A stretch of 64,000 bases of DNA from Nocardioides sediminis (GTDB taxonomy: Bacteria; Actinomycetota; Actinomycetes; Propionibacteriales; Nocardioidaceae). Location of the stretch: positions 186,001 through 250,000 of the forward strand of contig NZ_PZYZ01000005.1 in assembly GCF_003047295.1 (NCBI RefSeq), given 5' to 3'. The notes under the pieces were generated by a model. It was not told the origin of the DNA. It made no database searches and saw only the letters and a program-made list of their open reading frames with translations. This document shows, piece after piece, positions 35,441 through 43,379 of this stretch (its first letter is position 1; every line of letters starts with the position of its first letter). A program made the translations under genes and the position numbers.

Positions 35441-35680
35441 ATGAGCGACGACGTCATCCCCGAGAACGGCTCCGCGGCGCGCGAACGCGGGGCACCGTCG
35501 CCGACCGTGGCCTGGCTGCCGGGCACCGTGCTGCTCTTCATCGGCCTGGGCATGGTCACCGAGGGTGGGCTCGACGTGGGATGGGCGTTCGTGGCCGTCG
35601 GCCTGTCGATGACCCTGCTCGGCTGCGTGGCGCAGGGCGTGGCGTGGGGCATGGACATCCACGAGGAACGTCACCCCTGA
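35441..35680 (+). CDS. Small two-helix membrane protein
   Basis: A 79-residue protein with a disordered N-terminal 22 residues and two hydrophobic segments (VAWLPGTVLLFIGLGMVTEG and WAFVAVGLSMTLLGCVAQGV). It ends in a charged IHEERHP tail. No family recognised. It is followed 29 bp later by the SRPBCC gene, which has its own TAGACT hexamer. Confidence 0.6.
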   Translation: MSDDVIPENGSAARERGAPSPTVAWLPGTVLLFIGLGMVTEGGLDVGWAFVAVGLSMTLLGCVAQGVAWGMDIHEERHP

Positions 35681-35709
35681 CCTCGGCGGTGTCGCCCTAG
35701 ACTCGACGC

Positions 35710-36138
35710 ATGCCCGGCCTGCAGCACACGGTCACGATCGACGCGCCGCCGCACCGCGTCTGGGCGGTGCTCGTCGACGTCGAGCGCTGGCCGGAGCGGA
35801 TCCCGACCGTCACCGCCGTCGAGCGTCTCGACGCCGGACCGCTGGCCGTCGGCTCGCGCACGCGGCTGGAGCAGCCCCGGCTGCCCGCCGCGGTGTGGAC
35901 GGTCACCGAGCTGGCCGAGGGGTCGTCGTACACCTGGGTCTCCCGCTCGCCGGGCGCCACGATCACCGCCGCGCACGTCGTCGAGCCGCACCCCGACGGG
36001 AGCCGGCTCACCCTCGCGGTGACCGTCTCCGGACCGATGTCCGCGATCGGCTGGCTGATGACGCGGTCGCTCACGAAGCGGTACGTCGAGACGGAGGCCG
36101 CCTCGATCCGGCAGGTCTCGCAGGACCCGGCCGCGTAG
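35710..36138 (+). CDS. SRPBCC (polyketide cyclase/START-like) protein
   Basis: A 142-residue helix-grip protein of the SRPBCC superfamily that binds hydrophobic ligands: TVTIDAPPHRVWAVLVDVER at the start, WPERIPTVTAVERLD, and the long C-terminal helix SLTKRYVETEAASIRQV. The ATG lies 6 nt after TAGACT (35698-35703), a leaderless start. The dienelactone hydrolase gene follows after 11 bp, so the pair may act together on a small hydrophobic compound; this is positional inference. Confidence 0.85.
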   Translation: MPGLQHTVTIDAPPHRVWAVLVDVERWPERIPTVTAVERLDAGPLAVGSRTRLEQPRLPAAVWTVTELAEGSSYTWVSRSPGATITAAHVVEPHPDGSRLTLAVTVSGPMSAIGWLMTRSLTKRYVETEAASIRQVSQDPAA

Positions 36139-36149
36139 GAGGCGAGGGC

Positions 36150-36911
36150 ATGGTGACGACCCGGGACCTGGAGATCGAGACCGGGCGCGGGCCGATGCCG
36201 GCGTACTGCGCGGTCCCGACGGCGCCGCCCCCGTGGCCCGGGGTGGTCGTCGTCCACGACTTCTCCGGGATGGGCCACGACCTCCGCGCGCAGGTCGACT
36301 GGCTGGCGAGCGAGGGGTTCCTCTCGGTCGCCCCCGACCTCTACCACTGGGGCAGCAGGCTCGGCTGCCTCCGCACGATCATGAGGGACATCGGACAGCG
36401 GCAGGGGCCGACCTTCGACGACATCGAGGCCGCGCGGCAGTGGCTGCGGAGCCAGCCGGGGTGCACGGGCACGGTCGGCGTCATCGGGTTCTGCATGGGC
36501 GGCGGCTACGCGTTGGCGCTGGCCGAGGGCCACGGGTTCGACGCGGCGAGCGTCAACTACGGCGGCTGCCCGGGCGACGCCGAGGAGTGGCTGCGCGACG
36601 CGTGCCCCATCGTGGGCAGCTACGGGGACGCCGACCACTCCCCCCTCGGAGGCGCCGCCGGCCGGCGCCTCGGTCGACTGCTCACCGACCTCGAGGTCCC
36701 CCACGACGTCAAGGTCTACGGGGGCGTCCGCCACGGCTTCATGAACGACCCCGCGCCCGAGGACCAGACCGTGCTGCTGCGCCTGCTCGCCCGCATCTCC
36801 GGGATGGCGTACGACGACGAGGCGACGCAGGACGCCCGGCGACGCATCGTGGCGTTCTTCGACCGCCACCTGCGGGACGACGGTCCTCCGGCCCTTCCGC
36901 CCGACCGGTAG
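36150..36911 (+). CDS. Dienelactone hydrolase-family protein
   Basis: A 253-residue alpha/beta-hydrolase of the dienelactone hydrolase family, with Cys as nucleophile: IGFCMGGGYAL near residue 115, Asp in SYGDADHS near 156 and His in VRHGFMND near 195. The start (GRGPMPAYCAVP) and VVVVHDFSGMGHDLR are as in the family. Dienelactone hydrolases open lactones in aromatic degradation, but many members act on other esters. No ring-cleavage genes are nearby, so the substrate is open. It follows the SRPBCC gene. Confidence 0.88.
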   Translation: MVTTRDLEIETGRGPMPAYCAVPTAPPPWPGVVVVHDFSGMGHDLRAQVDWLASEGFLSVAPDLYHWGSRLGCLRTIMRDIGQRQGPTFDDIEAARQWLRSQPGCTGTVGVIGFCMGGGYALALAEGHGFDAASVNYGGCPGDAEEWLRDACPIVGSYGDADHSPLGGAAGRRLGRLLTDLEVPHDVKVYGGVRHGFMNDPAPEDQTVLLRLLARISGMAYDDEATQDARRRIVAFFDRHLRDDGPPALPPDR

Positions 36912-36931
36912 GGGTCCGTAGCCTTCGCGCC

Positions 36932-37144
36932 ATGGCGAGCAAGAAGTGGTCGGAGCTGAGCAGCTCCCAGAAGCGTGCGATCACCGTGGTCGGAGCCGTC
37001 GAGGCGATCATGACCCTCGCGGCCTGGCGCGACCTCGCGAGACGGCCGGACGACGGCGTCCGGGGTCCGAAGTGGGCCTGGGCCGGGGCCGTGCTGGTCC
37101 AGCCGTTCGGTCCACCGGCCTACTTCACCCTCGGCCGCAGGTAG
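36932..37144 (+). CDS. Small membrane protein
   Basis: A 70-residue protein with two hydrophobic stretches (AITVVGAVEAIMTLAAWRDL and WAWAGAVLVQPFGPPAYFTL) resembling the short phospholipase-D-nuclease N-terminal-like membrane peptides common in actinobacteria. The start is 7 nt after TAGCCT (36919-36924), consistent with a leaderless transcript. Convergent with the DUF1269 gene; their ends share a hairpin. Confidence 0.7.
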   Translation: MASKKWSELSSSQKRAITVVGAVEAIMTLAAWRDLARRPDDGVRGPKWAWAGAVLVQPFGPPAYFTLGRR

Positions 37145-37150
37145 CGGCCG
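37132..37150. terminator. Hairpin at convergent gene ends
   Basis: CGGCCGC (37132-37138) and GCGGCCG (37144-37150) form a perfect 7-bp stem over 5 nt. It spans the stop codon of the small membrane protein and abuts the stop of the DUF1269 gene, so it can serve both directions. Confidence 0.5.
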
Positions 37151-37681
37151 TCAGCCTCCGGCGGACTGGGCGTCGCGCTCGATGTCGCCCTGGTCGGCCT
37201 TGAGCTCCTTGGCCTTCTTCTTCTCGGCGCGCTCCATGGCCCGCTCGATCCTGGAGGCCATGTCCGAGACGCCGACGACGATGAGGCCGGCCTCGCCCTC
37301 GTCGAGGGACTCGCCGAGCTCCTTGAGGTCGTCCCGGCTCATGCCGGCCACCGCGTGTCCCGCCAGCGCGCCGAGGATCGACCCGCCCAGCGTGGTGGCC
37401 GCCAGGAGGCCGCTGCCGATCGCCGCGAACGGGAACAACGCGACCACCAGGCCGGTCGCGAGCCCGACGCCCCCGCCGAGCACGCCGCCCGCCCGGGTCG
37501 GCGTCTCGTGCTTCCGCACGATCTTGACCTTGCCGTCGTCGCGGCGCTCGATCACGGCCGCGTCGTAGGCGTCCATGAGCTGGGCCTCGGCGTGCAGGTC
37601 CTTGACCCGCTCGTAGTCGGCCTCGGCGGCGTACACGTCGGGATAGACCCCGACGTACACGATGAAGGTGTCGATGGGCAT
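37151..37681 (-). CDS. DUF1269 family protein
   Basis: A 176-residue protein of the DUF1269 group, often annotated as general stress or membrane-associated proteins in actinobacteria. It shows FIVYVGVYPDVYAAEADYER at the start, a Gly-rich central segment with two short hydrophobic helices (GGVLGGGVGLATGLVVALFP, AIGSGLLAATTLGGSILGAL), and a charged helical tail (RIERAMERAEKKKAKELKAD). It heads a block of three genes for stress-type small proteins (with 37785-38204 and 38201-38479), although a 103-bp gap separates it from them. Molecular role unknown. Confidence 0.82.
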   Translation of the reverse strand: MPIDTFIVYVGVYPDVYAAEADYERVKDLHAEAQLMDAYDAAVIERRDDGKVKIVRKHETPTRAGGVLGGGVGLATGLVVALFPFAAIGSGLLAATTLGGSILGALAGHAVAGMSRDDLKELGESLDEGEAGLIVVGVSDMASRIERAMERAEKKKAKELKADQGDIERDAQSAGG

Positions 37682-37784
37682 CGCCTGCTCCTCGTCGGTC
37701 GCATCCGGGTGGTCGCCCCCACTGTGGTCACGCGGGCGTCGCCGCGTCCTCACCCGGACCGGGCGAGCGGGCGGCCGTGACCCG

Positions 37785-38204
37785 TCAGGCCTCCAGCGCC
37801 GTGAGCCGCGCACGGTCCGCCTCCGACAACCAGGTCTCCTCGAGCAGCGCCGCGCCGGCCTGCCGCAACGACGTCGCCAGCGGCCCAGCCCACAGGTGCT
37901 CGACCAGGGCCACGACGGCCACGCCGCGCTCGGGCACCAGGTCCGCCAGCGACCAGGTCTCGCCGGTCTCGTCCGGGTCGCTCCCGTCGGCGTCACCGAG
38001 CAGGGCGGCCGCGACAGCGCCGTGCCCCTCGAGGAGGTCGTCGACCGTCTCCAGGGATCCGTCCGCCGTCCGTCGTACGACGAGGAGGTCGACGAGGCGC
38101 ACGACGCCGGCGTCCCTGAGCCGCGCCAGCTCCCGGAGCGCCGAGCCGTCGAAGTGCGGCTCGCCGAAGCCGAGCACCAGCACCTGCACCGGTCCGGTGG
38201 TCAC
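37785..38204 (-). CDS. DUF6325-like protein
   Basis: A 139-residue soluble protein similar to actinobacterial DUF6325 proteins: VQVLVLGFGEPHFDGSALRE at the start, DAGVVRLVDLLVVRRTADGS in the middle, and GVAVVALVEHLWAGPLATSL before a C-terminal helix. It has an alpha/beta pattern and no catalytic residues I can name. The ATG overlaps the stop of the SHOCT gene (ATGA), so the two are translated together and the proteins may interact. Confidence 0.75.
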   Translation of the reverse strand: MTTGPVQVLVLGFGEPHFDGSALRELARLRDAGVVRLVDLLVVRRTADGSLETVDDLLEGHGAVAAALLGDADGSDPDETGETWSLADLVPERGVAVVALVEHLWAGPLATSLRQAGAALLEETWLSEADRARLTALEA

Positions 38205-38479
38205 TGCCGCACCCTCGCCGCAAAGGTCTCGAGCTCCTCGTCGGTGATCACGCCCTGGTCGTGCAGCTCGCGGAGCCGGCGCAGCGCCTCAGGCTCCTCC
38301 GGCGGCGCCGACCGCGTCGGGGGTGCCGGGGTCCGGCCCAGCGGGAGCCCCAGCGACGCGGGCACCGGCTCGCCCGGGTGCTCGAGGGCGTAGATGTGCG
38401 CCGGGGTCAACCGACCCCCGTAGTAGGGGACCTCTCCCGTCATCGACGCCCGCCGGAGCTGCCGGGGCACCAGGATCAT
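38201..38479 (-). CDS. SHOCT-domain protein
   Basis: A 92-residue protein with a C-terminal SHOCT domain (EALRRLRELHDQGVITDEEL), a short helical hairpin common at the ends of small actinobacterial proteins and thought to mediate oligomerisation. The middle is Pro-rich. No membrane helix. It is coupled to the DUF6325 gene by a four-base overlap. This SHOCT-DUF6325 pair recurs in my recollection of actinobacterial genomes, but its function is unknown. Confidence 0.82.
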   Translation of the reverse strand: MILVPRQLRRASMTGEVPYYGGRLTPAHIYALEHPGEPVPASLGLPLGRTPAPPTRSAPPEEPEALRRLRELHDQGVITDEELETFAARVRQ

Positions 38480-38621
38480 CCGCGCTCTCCTTCGACGGCT
38501 CGGAGGCTACGACTCGTCGGGCCCGGCCCGGCTCCCCCGTTTCGGGCGGCAGGCGACGCCTCCTCAGGCTGTCCTCAGCCCGGCCGCGCACACTGGAGGC
38601 CGGCACCAGCAGGGAGCAGCG

Positions 38622-39020
38622 ATGGACGGCACGACACTCACCCCCCGGGCCCAGCGGGCTCTCCAACTCGTCGAGGCGTGGGCGCACCGCGGCCGGGTCC
38701 GGGCGCTCCTCGTCAGGATCGGTGTGACCGTCCTCGGCCCCCTCGTGGTCCTCGCGGGAGTGGCGATGCTGGTGCTCCCCGGACCGGGCCTGGTGGTGAT
38801 GGCGCTGGGCGGCGCCCTCCTGGCACTGGAGTACGACTGGGCCCGCCGCGTCCTGACCGCCTGCGGCCGGACCCTGGACAGGGGGCGGCGGGCGGTCGTC
38901 CCGCGGGACGCCTCGACCGTCCGCCGGGTGCTCGGCGCGGCCACGGCGGTCGCGCTGGTCGTCGCCACGACGGGGACGACCGCGGCCGTCACGACCCTCG
39001 TGGGCTCGACGTTCGTCTGA
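38622..39020 (+). CDS. PGPGW (TIGR02611-type) membrane protein
   Basis: A 132-residue inner-membrane protein with the family signature LVLPGPGLVVMALGGALLAL and two to three transmembrane helices (VTVLGPLVVLAGVAMLVLPG, the signature helix, and a C-terminal AATAVALVVATTGTTAAVT). A short basic amphipathic segment (ARRVLTACGRTLDRGRRAV) lies between. Function unknown. AGGGAGCAG precedes the ATG. A 6-bp hairpin (39038-39053) lies behind the stop. Confidence 0.8.
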   Translation: MDGTTLTPRAQRALQLVEAWAHRGRVRALLVRIGVTVLGPLVVLAGVAMLVLPGPGLVVMALGGALLALEYDWARRVLTACGRTLDRGRRAVVPRDASTVRRVLGAATAVALVVATTGTTAAVTTLVGSTFV

Positions 39021-39139
39021 GCGGGGGCGGCACCTCCTCCCACTGGTGTGGGAAAGGTCAGCAGAGGTCCTTCGGCATCTTGTGTCCGTCTCAGACGCGA
39101 GAGGATCGTGGCTCCTGCGGGGGCCAGGAGGCATGGGCC

Positions 39140-40480
39140 ATGACCACGTGGATCGGACCGGAGGACGCCGAGTACGACGAGCGGCGGGCGTTGTTCAACG
39201 CCATGATCGACAAGAGGCCGCGCCTCATCGCGACCTGCAGGACTCCCGAGGACGTCAGGGAGGCACTCGGACGAGCCGCCCACGACCTCCTCCCGGTGGC
39301 CGTGCGCTCCGGCGGCCACTCGGTGGCGGGACAGTCCACCAACGAGGACGGGCTGGTCGTCGACGTCCGGCCCATGAAGGACATCGTCATCGACCCGAAG
39401 GCCAGACGCGCCCGGGTCGGCGGCGGCTGCACCTGGGGCGAGCTTGACGCCGCCGCGCAGGAGCACGGGCTGGCCACCACCGGTGGGCGGGTGTCCACCA
39501 CCGGCGTCGCCGGGCTCACGCTCGGCGGCGGCTCCGGCTGGCTGGAACGCCAGCACGGGCTCAGCTGCGACAACCTGCTGGCCGTCGAGCTGGTCACCGC
39601 CGACGGCCGCGAGGTCCGCGCCGACGACACCCAGCACCAGGACCTGCTCTGGGCCAGCAAGGGAGGTGGCGGCAACTTCGGAGTCGTGACCACCCTGGAG
39701 CTGCGGCTCCACCCCGTCGGGCCGACGATCCTCGGCGGGCTGATGGCCTGGCCCTTCGACCGGGCTTCCGAGGTGGCACGCGCCTTCCGGGACTGGGCGG
39801 ACGACGCCCCCGACGAGCTCGGCCCCGGGCTGGTGGTCCTCACCGGGCCGCCGGAGGAGTTCATCCCGCCGCACCTTCAGGGACAGCCGCTGGTCGCGAT
39901 CGCGCTCTGCTGGAACGGCGACATGGCGACCGGCGCGGACGTCGTACAGGTCATGCGCGACCTGTCGCCGGAGGTGGACCTGGTCGGACCGATGCCCTAC
40001 GCCGGGCTCCAGTCGATGCTCGACGACCCGCCGGGGTTCCGCCAGTACTGGAGCGCCGACTACCACGACTCCTTCCCCGACGAGGCCATCGAGGTATTCC
40101 TCGACGGCGGCGCCCGCCGGCCCTCGCCGCTGACCCAGCACCTGCTGGTGCCGTGGGGAGGCGCGCTGGCGCGCACGGACGCGGACGCCACCCCGCTGGC
40201 CCAGCGCGCTGCGCGCTGGGTGAGCCATCCGTTCGCCACATGGGAGGACCCCGCCGACGACGACGCCAACATCGCCTGGGTGCGCGACTACCGGCGGGCC
40301 AACGCGCCGTTCACCACCGGCGGCGTCTACCTCAACTTCATCGGGGACGAGGGCGACGAGCGCATCAGGGCGGCCTTCGGCACCGAGAAGTACGACCGGC
40401 TGGCCAGGATCAAGGGGGAGCACGACCCCCACAACGTGTTCGCCGGAAACCAGAACATCCGCCCGATGGCGCCCGCCTGA
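39140..40480 (+). CDS. FAD-binding oxidase, berberine-bridge type
   Basis: A 446-residue flavoenzyme of the VAO/PCMH superfamily with a C-terminal berberine-bridge segment. The FAD domain shows VAVRSGGHSVAGQSTNEDGL with the conserved His and, near residue 125, STTGVAGLTLGGGSGWLERQ; GGGGNFGVVT closes the flavin loop. The C-terminal BBE end is YDRLARIKGEHDPHNVFAGN. Such enzymes oxidise alcohols, sugars or alkaloid-type compounds with molecular oxygen. The His may carry bicovalent FAD, but the partner Cys of the 6-S-cysteinyl link is not obvious. AGGAGG precedes the ATG. Monocistronic; substrate unknown. Confidence 0.9.
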   Translation: MTTWIGPEDAEYDERRALFNAMIDKRPRLIATCRTPEDVREALGRAAHDLLPVAVRSGGHSVAGQSTNEDGLVVDVRPMKDIVIDPKARRARVGGGCTWGELDAAAQEHGLATTGGRVSTTGVAGLTLGGGSGWLERQHGLSCDNLLAVELVTADGREVRADDTQHQDLLWASKGGGGNFGVVTTLELRLHPVGPTILGGLMAWPFDRASEVARAFRDWADDAPDELGPGLVVLTGPPEEFIPPHLQGQPLVAIALCWNGDMATGADVVQVMRDLSPEVDLVGPMPYAGLQSMLDDPPGFRQYWSADYHDSFPDEAIEVFLDGGARRPSPLTQHLLVPWGGALARTDADATPLAQRAARWVSHPFATWEDPADDDANIAWVRDYRRANAPFTTGGVYLNFIGDEGDERIRAAFGTEKYDRLARIKGEHDPHNVFAGNQNIRPMAPA

Positions 40481-40539
40481 GCACTCCGACAGCATGACCT
40501 GGACGACCCGCCTCCCGGCCGGGTTCGGTGGCTACCCGC

Positions 40540-40734
40540 TCATCCCCTGGATGCACTGGGCCAAGGGTCCCAGTTGGTCAGGGTCTCGACCGCCCACGCG
40601 ATGCCTCGCCAGGCGGCCACGGTGAGAGCCGCGGTCGCGGCCACGGCGGCGAGCACGACCACCTCGTCCTCCGAGCGTCCGGTGCCGTCGCTGACGACGT
40701 GGACGACCTTGCGGAACCCACTGTTGCGGTTCAC
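40540..40734 (-). CDS. Small single-helix membrane protein
   Basis: A 64-residue protein with one hydrophobic helix (VVVLAAVAATAALTVAAWRG) after a short basic N-terminus. The GTG at 40734 is chosen because AAGGAGG sits 7 nt before it; this ribosome-binding site is a strong sign of a real gene. No family recognised. Confidence 0.6.
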   Translation of the reverse strand: MNRNSGFRKVVHVVSDGTGRSEDEVVVLAAVAATAALTVAAWRGIAWAVETLTNWDPWPSASRG

Positions 40735-40853
40735 GGTCCGACCTCCTTGCGCGCGCCCCGGCCACTCGTGGTCCGGGCGGCTCACTCCCCCACGATGCCT
40801 CCCTCAGCGGGGCGGGCCCTCACCCTCCGCAGGTGAGATGACCCGGGGGGGCG

Positions 40854-41923
40854 TCACCTGTCGGCGACGACGGTCTCCCAGACGAGCTCGCCGCGGTCGT
40901 GGCCGCCGAGCGTCCTCGTCACGAAGGCGGCGCCGTAGCCCGCGCCGGGCTCACCCCAGGCGGAGCACCCGCCCGCTCCTCCCATGCCCAGCTCGGTGCG
41001 CCCGTCCTCGTCGCTGACCTGGAACCCCAGGGTCCAGGTGACGGGCCGGTCGAGCACCAGGTCGTGACCGGTGGCCGCGGGCTCGACGTACGCGCGCCAC
41101 GTGTCATGGCCCAGGCGGTCGGCGACCCGGCCGTCGGGCCTGATCACGTCGTCGTGGAAGGCGGCCAGGGCACGCGCCGTCGCGTGCAGGGCCACCGCGG
41201 GGAACGCCGTGCCGCGGAAGCGGTCGGAGTTGAGCACCTCGGGATCGAGCAGTCCCGGCGGTCGGCCCAGCGCCGGCCCCCACCGCGGGTCGTCGAGGTA
41301 GCCCGACCGCCAGGTGCCGGTCGGGCTACCTCGACGAGGGTCGCGACGCGCGACAGGTCGCGCCCCTGGACGCGCAGGTGCAGGTCCCAGCCGGCGACTT
41401 CGGCGATCCGCGCGAACCTCTCGGCCAGGGGCTCGCCGGTGGCTCGGCGCAGCACCTCGTCGAGCAGGTGGCCGTAGGTGAGGGCGTGCTCGGCGACGGC
41501 GGCGCCGGGCGGGTGGACCGGAGCTGTTCGCGCGAGCAGGTCGACGAGCGTCTCGCGGTCGTCGTACTCGACCCCGAGGGCCTCCTCGGGGAAGACCGGC
41601 AGCCCCGCCTGGTGCGAGAGCAGGTGCCGCACCGTCGTGCCCTCCTTGCCGGCCTCGCCATACGCGGGCCAGACCGAGTCGACGGGCTGGTCCAGGCCGA
41701 GCTCGCCGTCGGCCACGGCGTCGAGCAGGGCGAGCGCGGCGAAGGGCTTGGCGATCGAGAACGTCATCACCAGGGTGTCGGACGTCCAGGGGTCCGTGCC
41801 GTCCCGGGTGCCGGCGCAGTGGTCGACCTCCACCACCCCGTCCCGGACCACCGCCACGGCAGCCCCGGACTCCCGACCCGAGGCGACGAGGTCGTCGAGG
41901 ACCTGCGAGGGATGGAGGCTCAC
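40854..41923 (-). pseudogene. Class C beta-lactamase-like serine hydrolase, frameshifted
   Basis: The N-terminal part (from ATG 41923) carries the class C motif TFSIAKPFAAL (S-x-x-K), VRHLLSHQAGLPVF and LTYGHLLDEVLRRATGEPLA (the Tyr-x-x motif), as in EstB/CubicO-type esterases. After LSRVATLVEV the frame becomes nonsense; the expected continuation (GYLDDPRWGPALGRPPGLLD, then NSDRFRGTAFPAVALHATA and a C-terminal GGAGGCSAWGEPGAGYGAAF with the HxG-like motif) is in another frame from about 41320 down to 40854. The switch falls exactly on a perfect 20-bp palindrome (41290-41337). Most likely a broken gene; sequencing error or a programmed shift are less likely. Confidence 0.82.
41290..41337. repeat. 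Perfect 20-bp inverted repeat at the frameshift
   Basis: Arms 41290-41309 and 41318-41337 are exact reverse complements (each TCGTCGAGGTAGCCC followed by GACCG, or its complement) around the 8-nt loop CCAGGTGC. It lies inside coding sequence, where such symmetry is not expected, and coincides with the reading-frame change. Fits a template-switch (fold-back) mutation. Confidence 0.95.
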
Positions 41924-41963
41924 GCCGCTGACGATAGGCGCGCGCGCTCGCCGGCGCGCGGCA

Positions 41964-42752
41964 TCACCGCCGCTGCGCGGCCAGCGTCCCCGGGGTCGGG
42001 AACCGGCGGCCCACGACCGCCGCCTGACCCATGGTCCAGCCCTGGCTGAACACCCAGTAGGCGATCAGCGCGAGCGGCACGACCCCGCCCGCGACCACCA
42101 TGCCCACCGCGGAGAGCACCGGCATGAGCTGCTGCGCGCTGGCCATCGCCTCCGGCAGCCCGTCCACCACCGTGTTGGGCGCGACGAGGAAGCGCTGGGT
42201 CACGAAGGACATCGCCGCGGCGGTCAGCGCCAGCCCCGCGACCACGGCGAGGTGGGACGGCCCGGCACCGAGGTAGCCCCGGTCGGCCAGCGGCACCCCC
42301 ATCAGCGTCGCGGCCCCCAGCGAGGCGACGAGGTCCGGGCCCATCGCCCCGACGGACGCGCCGTCGGCGAGGTCGGCGAGCAGGTGGTAGAGCGAGATCC
42401 AGATCGGCAGCTGCACGAGCAGCGGCAGGCACCCGAGCCGCGAGACCCCGTGCTCGGCGGAGATGCGCCGCCGCTCCTCCATCATCCGGCGCACGGTCTC
42501 GGGGTCCTTGCTCCCCCGGTGGCGCTCGGCAAGCTCCTTGAGGTGCGGACGGGCCCGGGCGGAGGCGTGCGCGAGGCGGACGCCGTGGACGACCAGGGGC
42601 AGCAGCGCGAGACGTACGACGACCACGACGGCCGCGATGGACAGCAACCAGGTCGCGCCGGCGGCGGGTTCGGCGCCGACGGCCGTCAGGCCGGCGTGGG
42701 CGGCCGCGACGACCGCGGCGAGGGCATGGGACAGCGGGTCGAGCAGGGACAT
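41964..42752 (-). CDS. yidC: YidC/Oxa1-type membrane insertase (second copy type)
   Basis: A 262-residue insertase that helps membrane proteins fold into the bilayer. The five-helix core is present: VVVVVRLALLPLVVHGVRLA, a cytoplasmic hairpin (RARPHLKELAERHRGSKDPE), LGCLPLLVQLPIWISLYHLL, and ALIAYWVFSQGWTMGQAAVV. The hydrophilic-groove Arg is in the first helix (VRLALLPL). It is shorter than the main actinobacterial YidC and does not lie beside rpmH/rnpA/jag, so it is probably an accessory paralogue. A 100-residue membrane protein gene lies 57 bp upstream in the same direction. Confidence 0.88.
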   Translation of the reverse strand: MSLLDPLSHALAAVVAAAHAGLTAVGAEPAAGATWLLSIAAVVVVVRLALLPLVVHGVRLAHASARARPHLKELAERHRGSKDPETVRRMMEERRRISAEHGVSRLGCLPLLVQLPIWISLYHLLADLADGASVGAMGPDLVASLGAATLMGVPLADRGYLGAGPSHLAVVAGLALTAAAMSFVTQRFLVAPNTVVDGLPEAMASAQQLMPVLSAVGMVVAGGVVPLALIAYWVFSQGWTMGQAAVVGRRFPTPGTLAAQRR

Positions 42753-42809
42753 GGCGGTACTCCTGGGGTGGTGTGGGTGAGGTCCGTGCGGCGTCGCCGG
42801 GGCGACGCG

Positions 42810-43112
42810 TCAGACCAGCCCAGGAGCGCGCGGGCGCAGGGGGCTCCGCGCGGTGTCGGTGACCCGCCCGGCGAGGTACGCCGGCACACGGTCCACGCCG
42901 CGCAGCGGCAGCGCCGGCGGGACCCGCACCACGGTCACCCGCGGCCGCTCGCGCTCGACGACCGCGGAGACGACCGCGGCCGCGACGGCGGCCAGCGCCG
43001 CCGAGGAGTGCGAGTCGACCAGCATCGACTGGGCGAGCAGGGCGCTCAGCCCGCCGACCACGAGGGCGAGCGCGAGTCGGAAACGGCTCGTCTCCCCGCC
43101 CGTCCCGCTCAT
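42810..43112 (-). CDS. Hypothetical membrane protein upstream of yidC
   Basis: A 100-residue protein with two hydrophobic segments (FRLALALVVGGLSALLAQSM and AALAAVAAAVVSAVV) and a basic tail of ~45 residues (PLRGVDRVPAYLAGRVTDTA). No family recognised. The start at 43112 is taken as the first plausible ATG; a longer open reading to 43427 runs antisense through another gene. Possibly co-transcribed with the YidC paralogue. Confidence 0.6.
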   Translation of the reverse strand: MSGTGGETSRFRLALALVVGGLSALLAQSMLVDSHSSAALAAVAAAVVSAVVERERPRVTVVRVPPALPLRGVDRVPAYLAGRVTDTARSPLRPRAPGLV

Positions 43113-43191
43113 GCGCTGGAGCGTACTCCGCGGACGGCGACCGTCCAGCCATAGCCGACCCGGGCCGGTCCCCACAAGGGCCGGAAGGACC

Positions 43192-43220
43192 TTGGTCGCC
43201 CTCGCCGGCGTTGCTACCTT
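43192..43220 (+). promoter_or_regulatory. Promoter upstream of the ANTAR gene
   Basis: TTGGTC (43192-43197), 17 nt, TACCTT (43215-43220): a good vegetative match. It would give a transcript of about 80 nt before the small upstream frame at 43305 and about 145 nt before the ANTAR start. Confidence 0.5.
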
Positions 43221-43304
43221 CGGCACCAGCATCGTGTTCCCGCTCAGCCGGGAGCCCCACCCCAGACCTCGGTGGCCCGTACTGATCGACGGAGAGGGTG
43301 GCAC

Positions 43305-43379
43305 ATGCCTCCGACCCAGCGGACCCCTGCGCGCACGCCGTACCGCTTCCAGGCGATCGCGACCCCGACCCATGACTGA
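43305..43379 (+). CDS. Short upstream reading frame (24 codons) overlapping the ANTAR start
   Basis: ATG at 43305 behind GGAGAGGGTGG opens a 24-codon frame (MPPTQRTPARTPYRFQAIAT, then PTHD) whose TGA at 43377-43379 overlaps the ATG of the ANTAR gene (43372). The ANTAR ATG itself has no ribosome-binding site, so reinitiation from this frame would explain its translation. It is rich in Arg, Thr and Pro. A leader-peptide role is inferred only from the arrangement. Confidence 0.4.
   Translation: MPPTQRTPARTPYRFQAIATPTHD

Noticed and set aside
42853..43371. N-terminal extension of the ANTAR protein
   Set aside because: The upstream in-frame stretch is antisense to the small membrane protein gene and shows no GAF or receiver domain.
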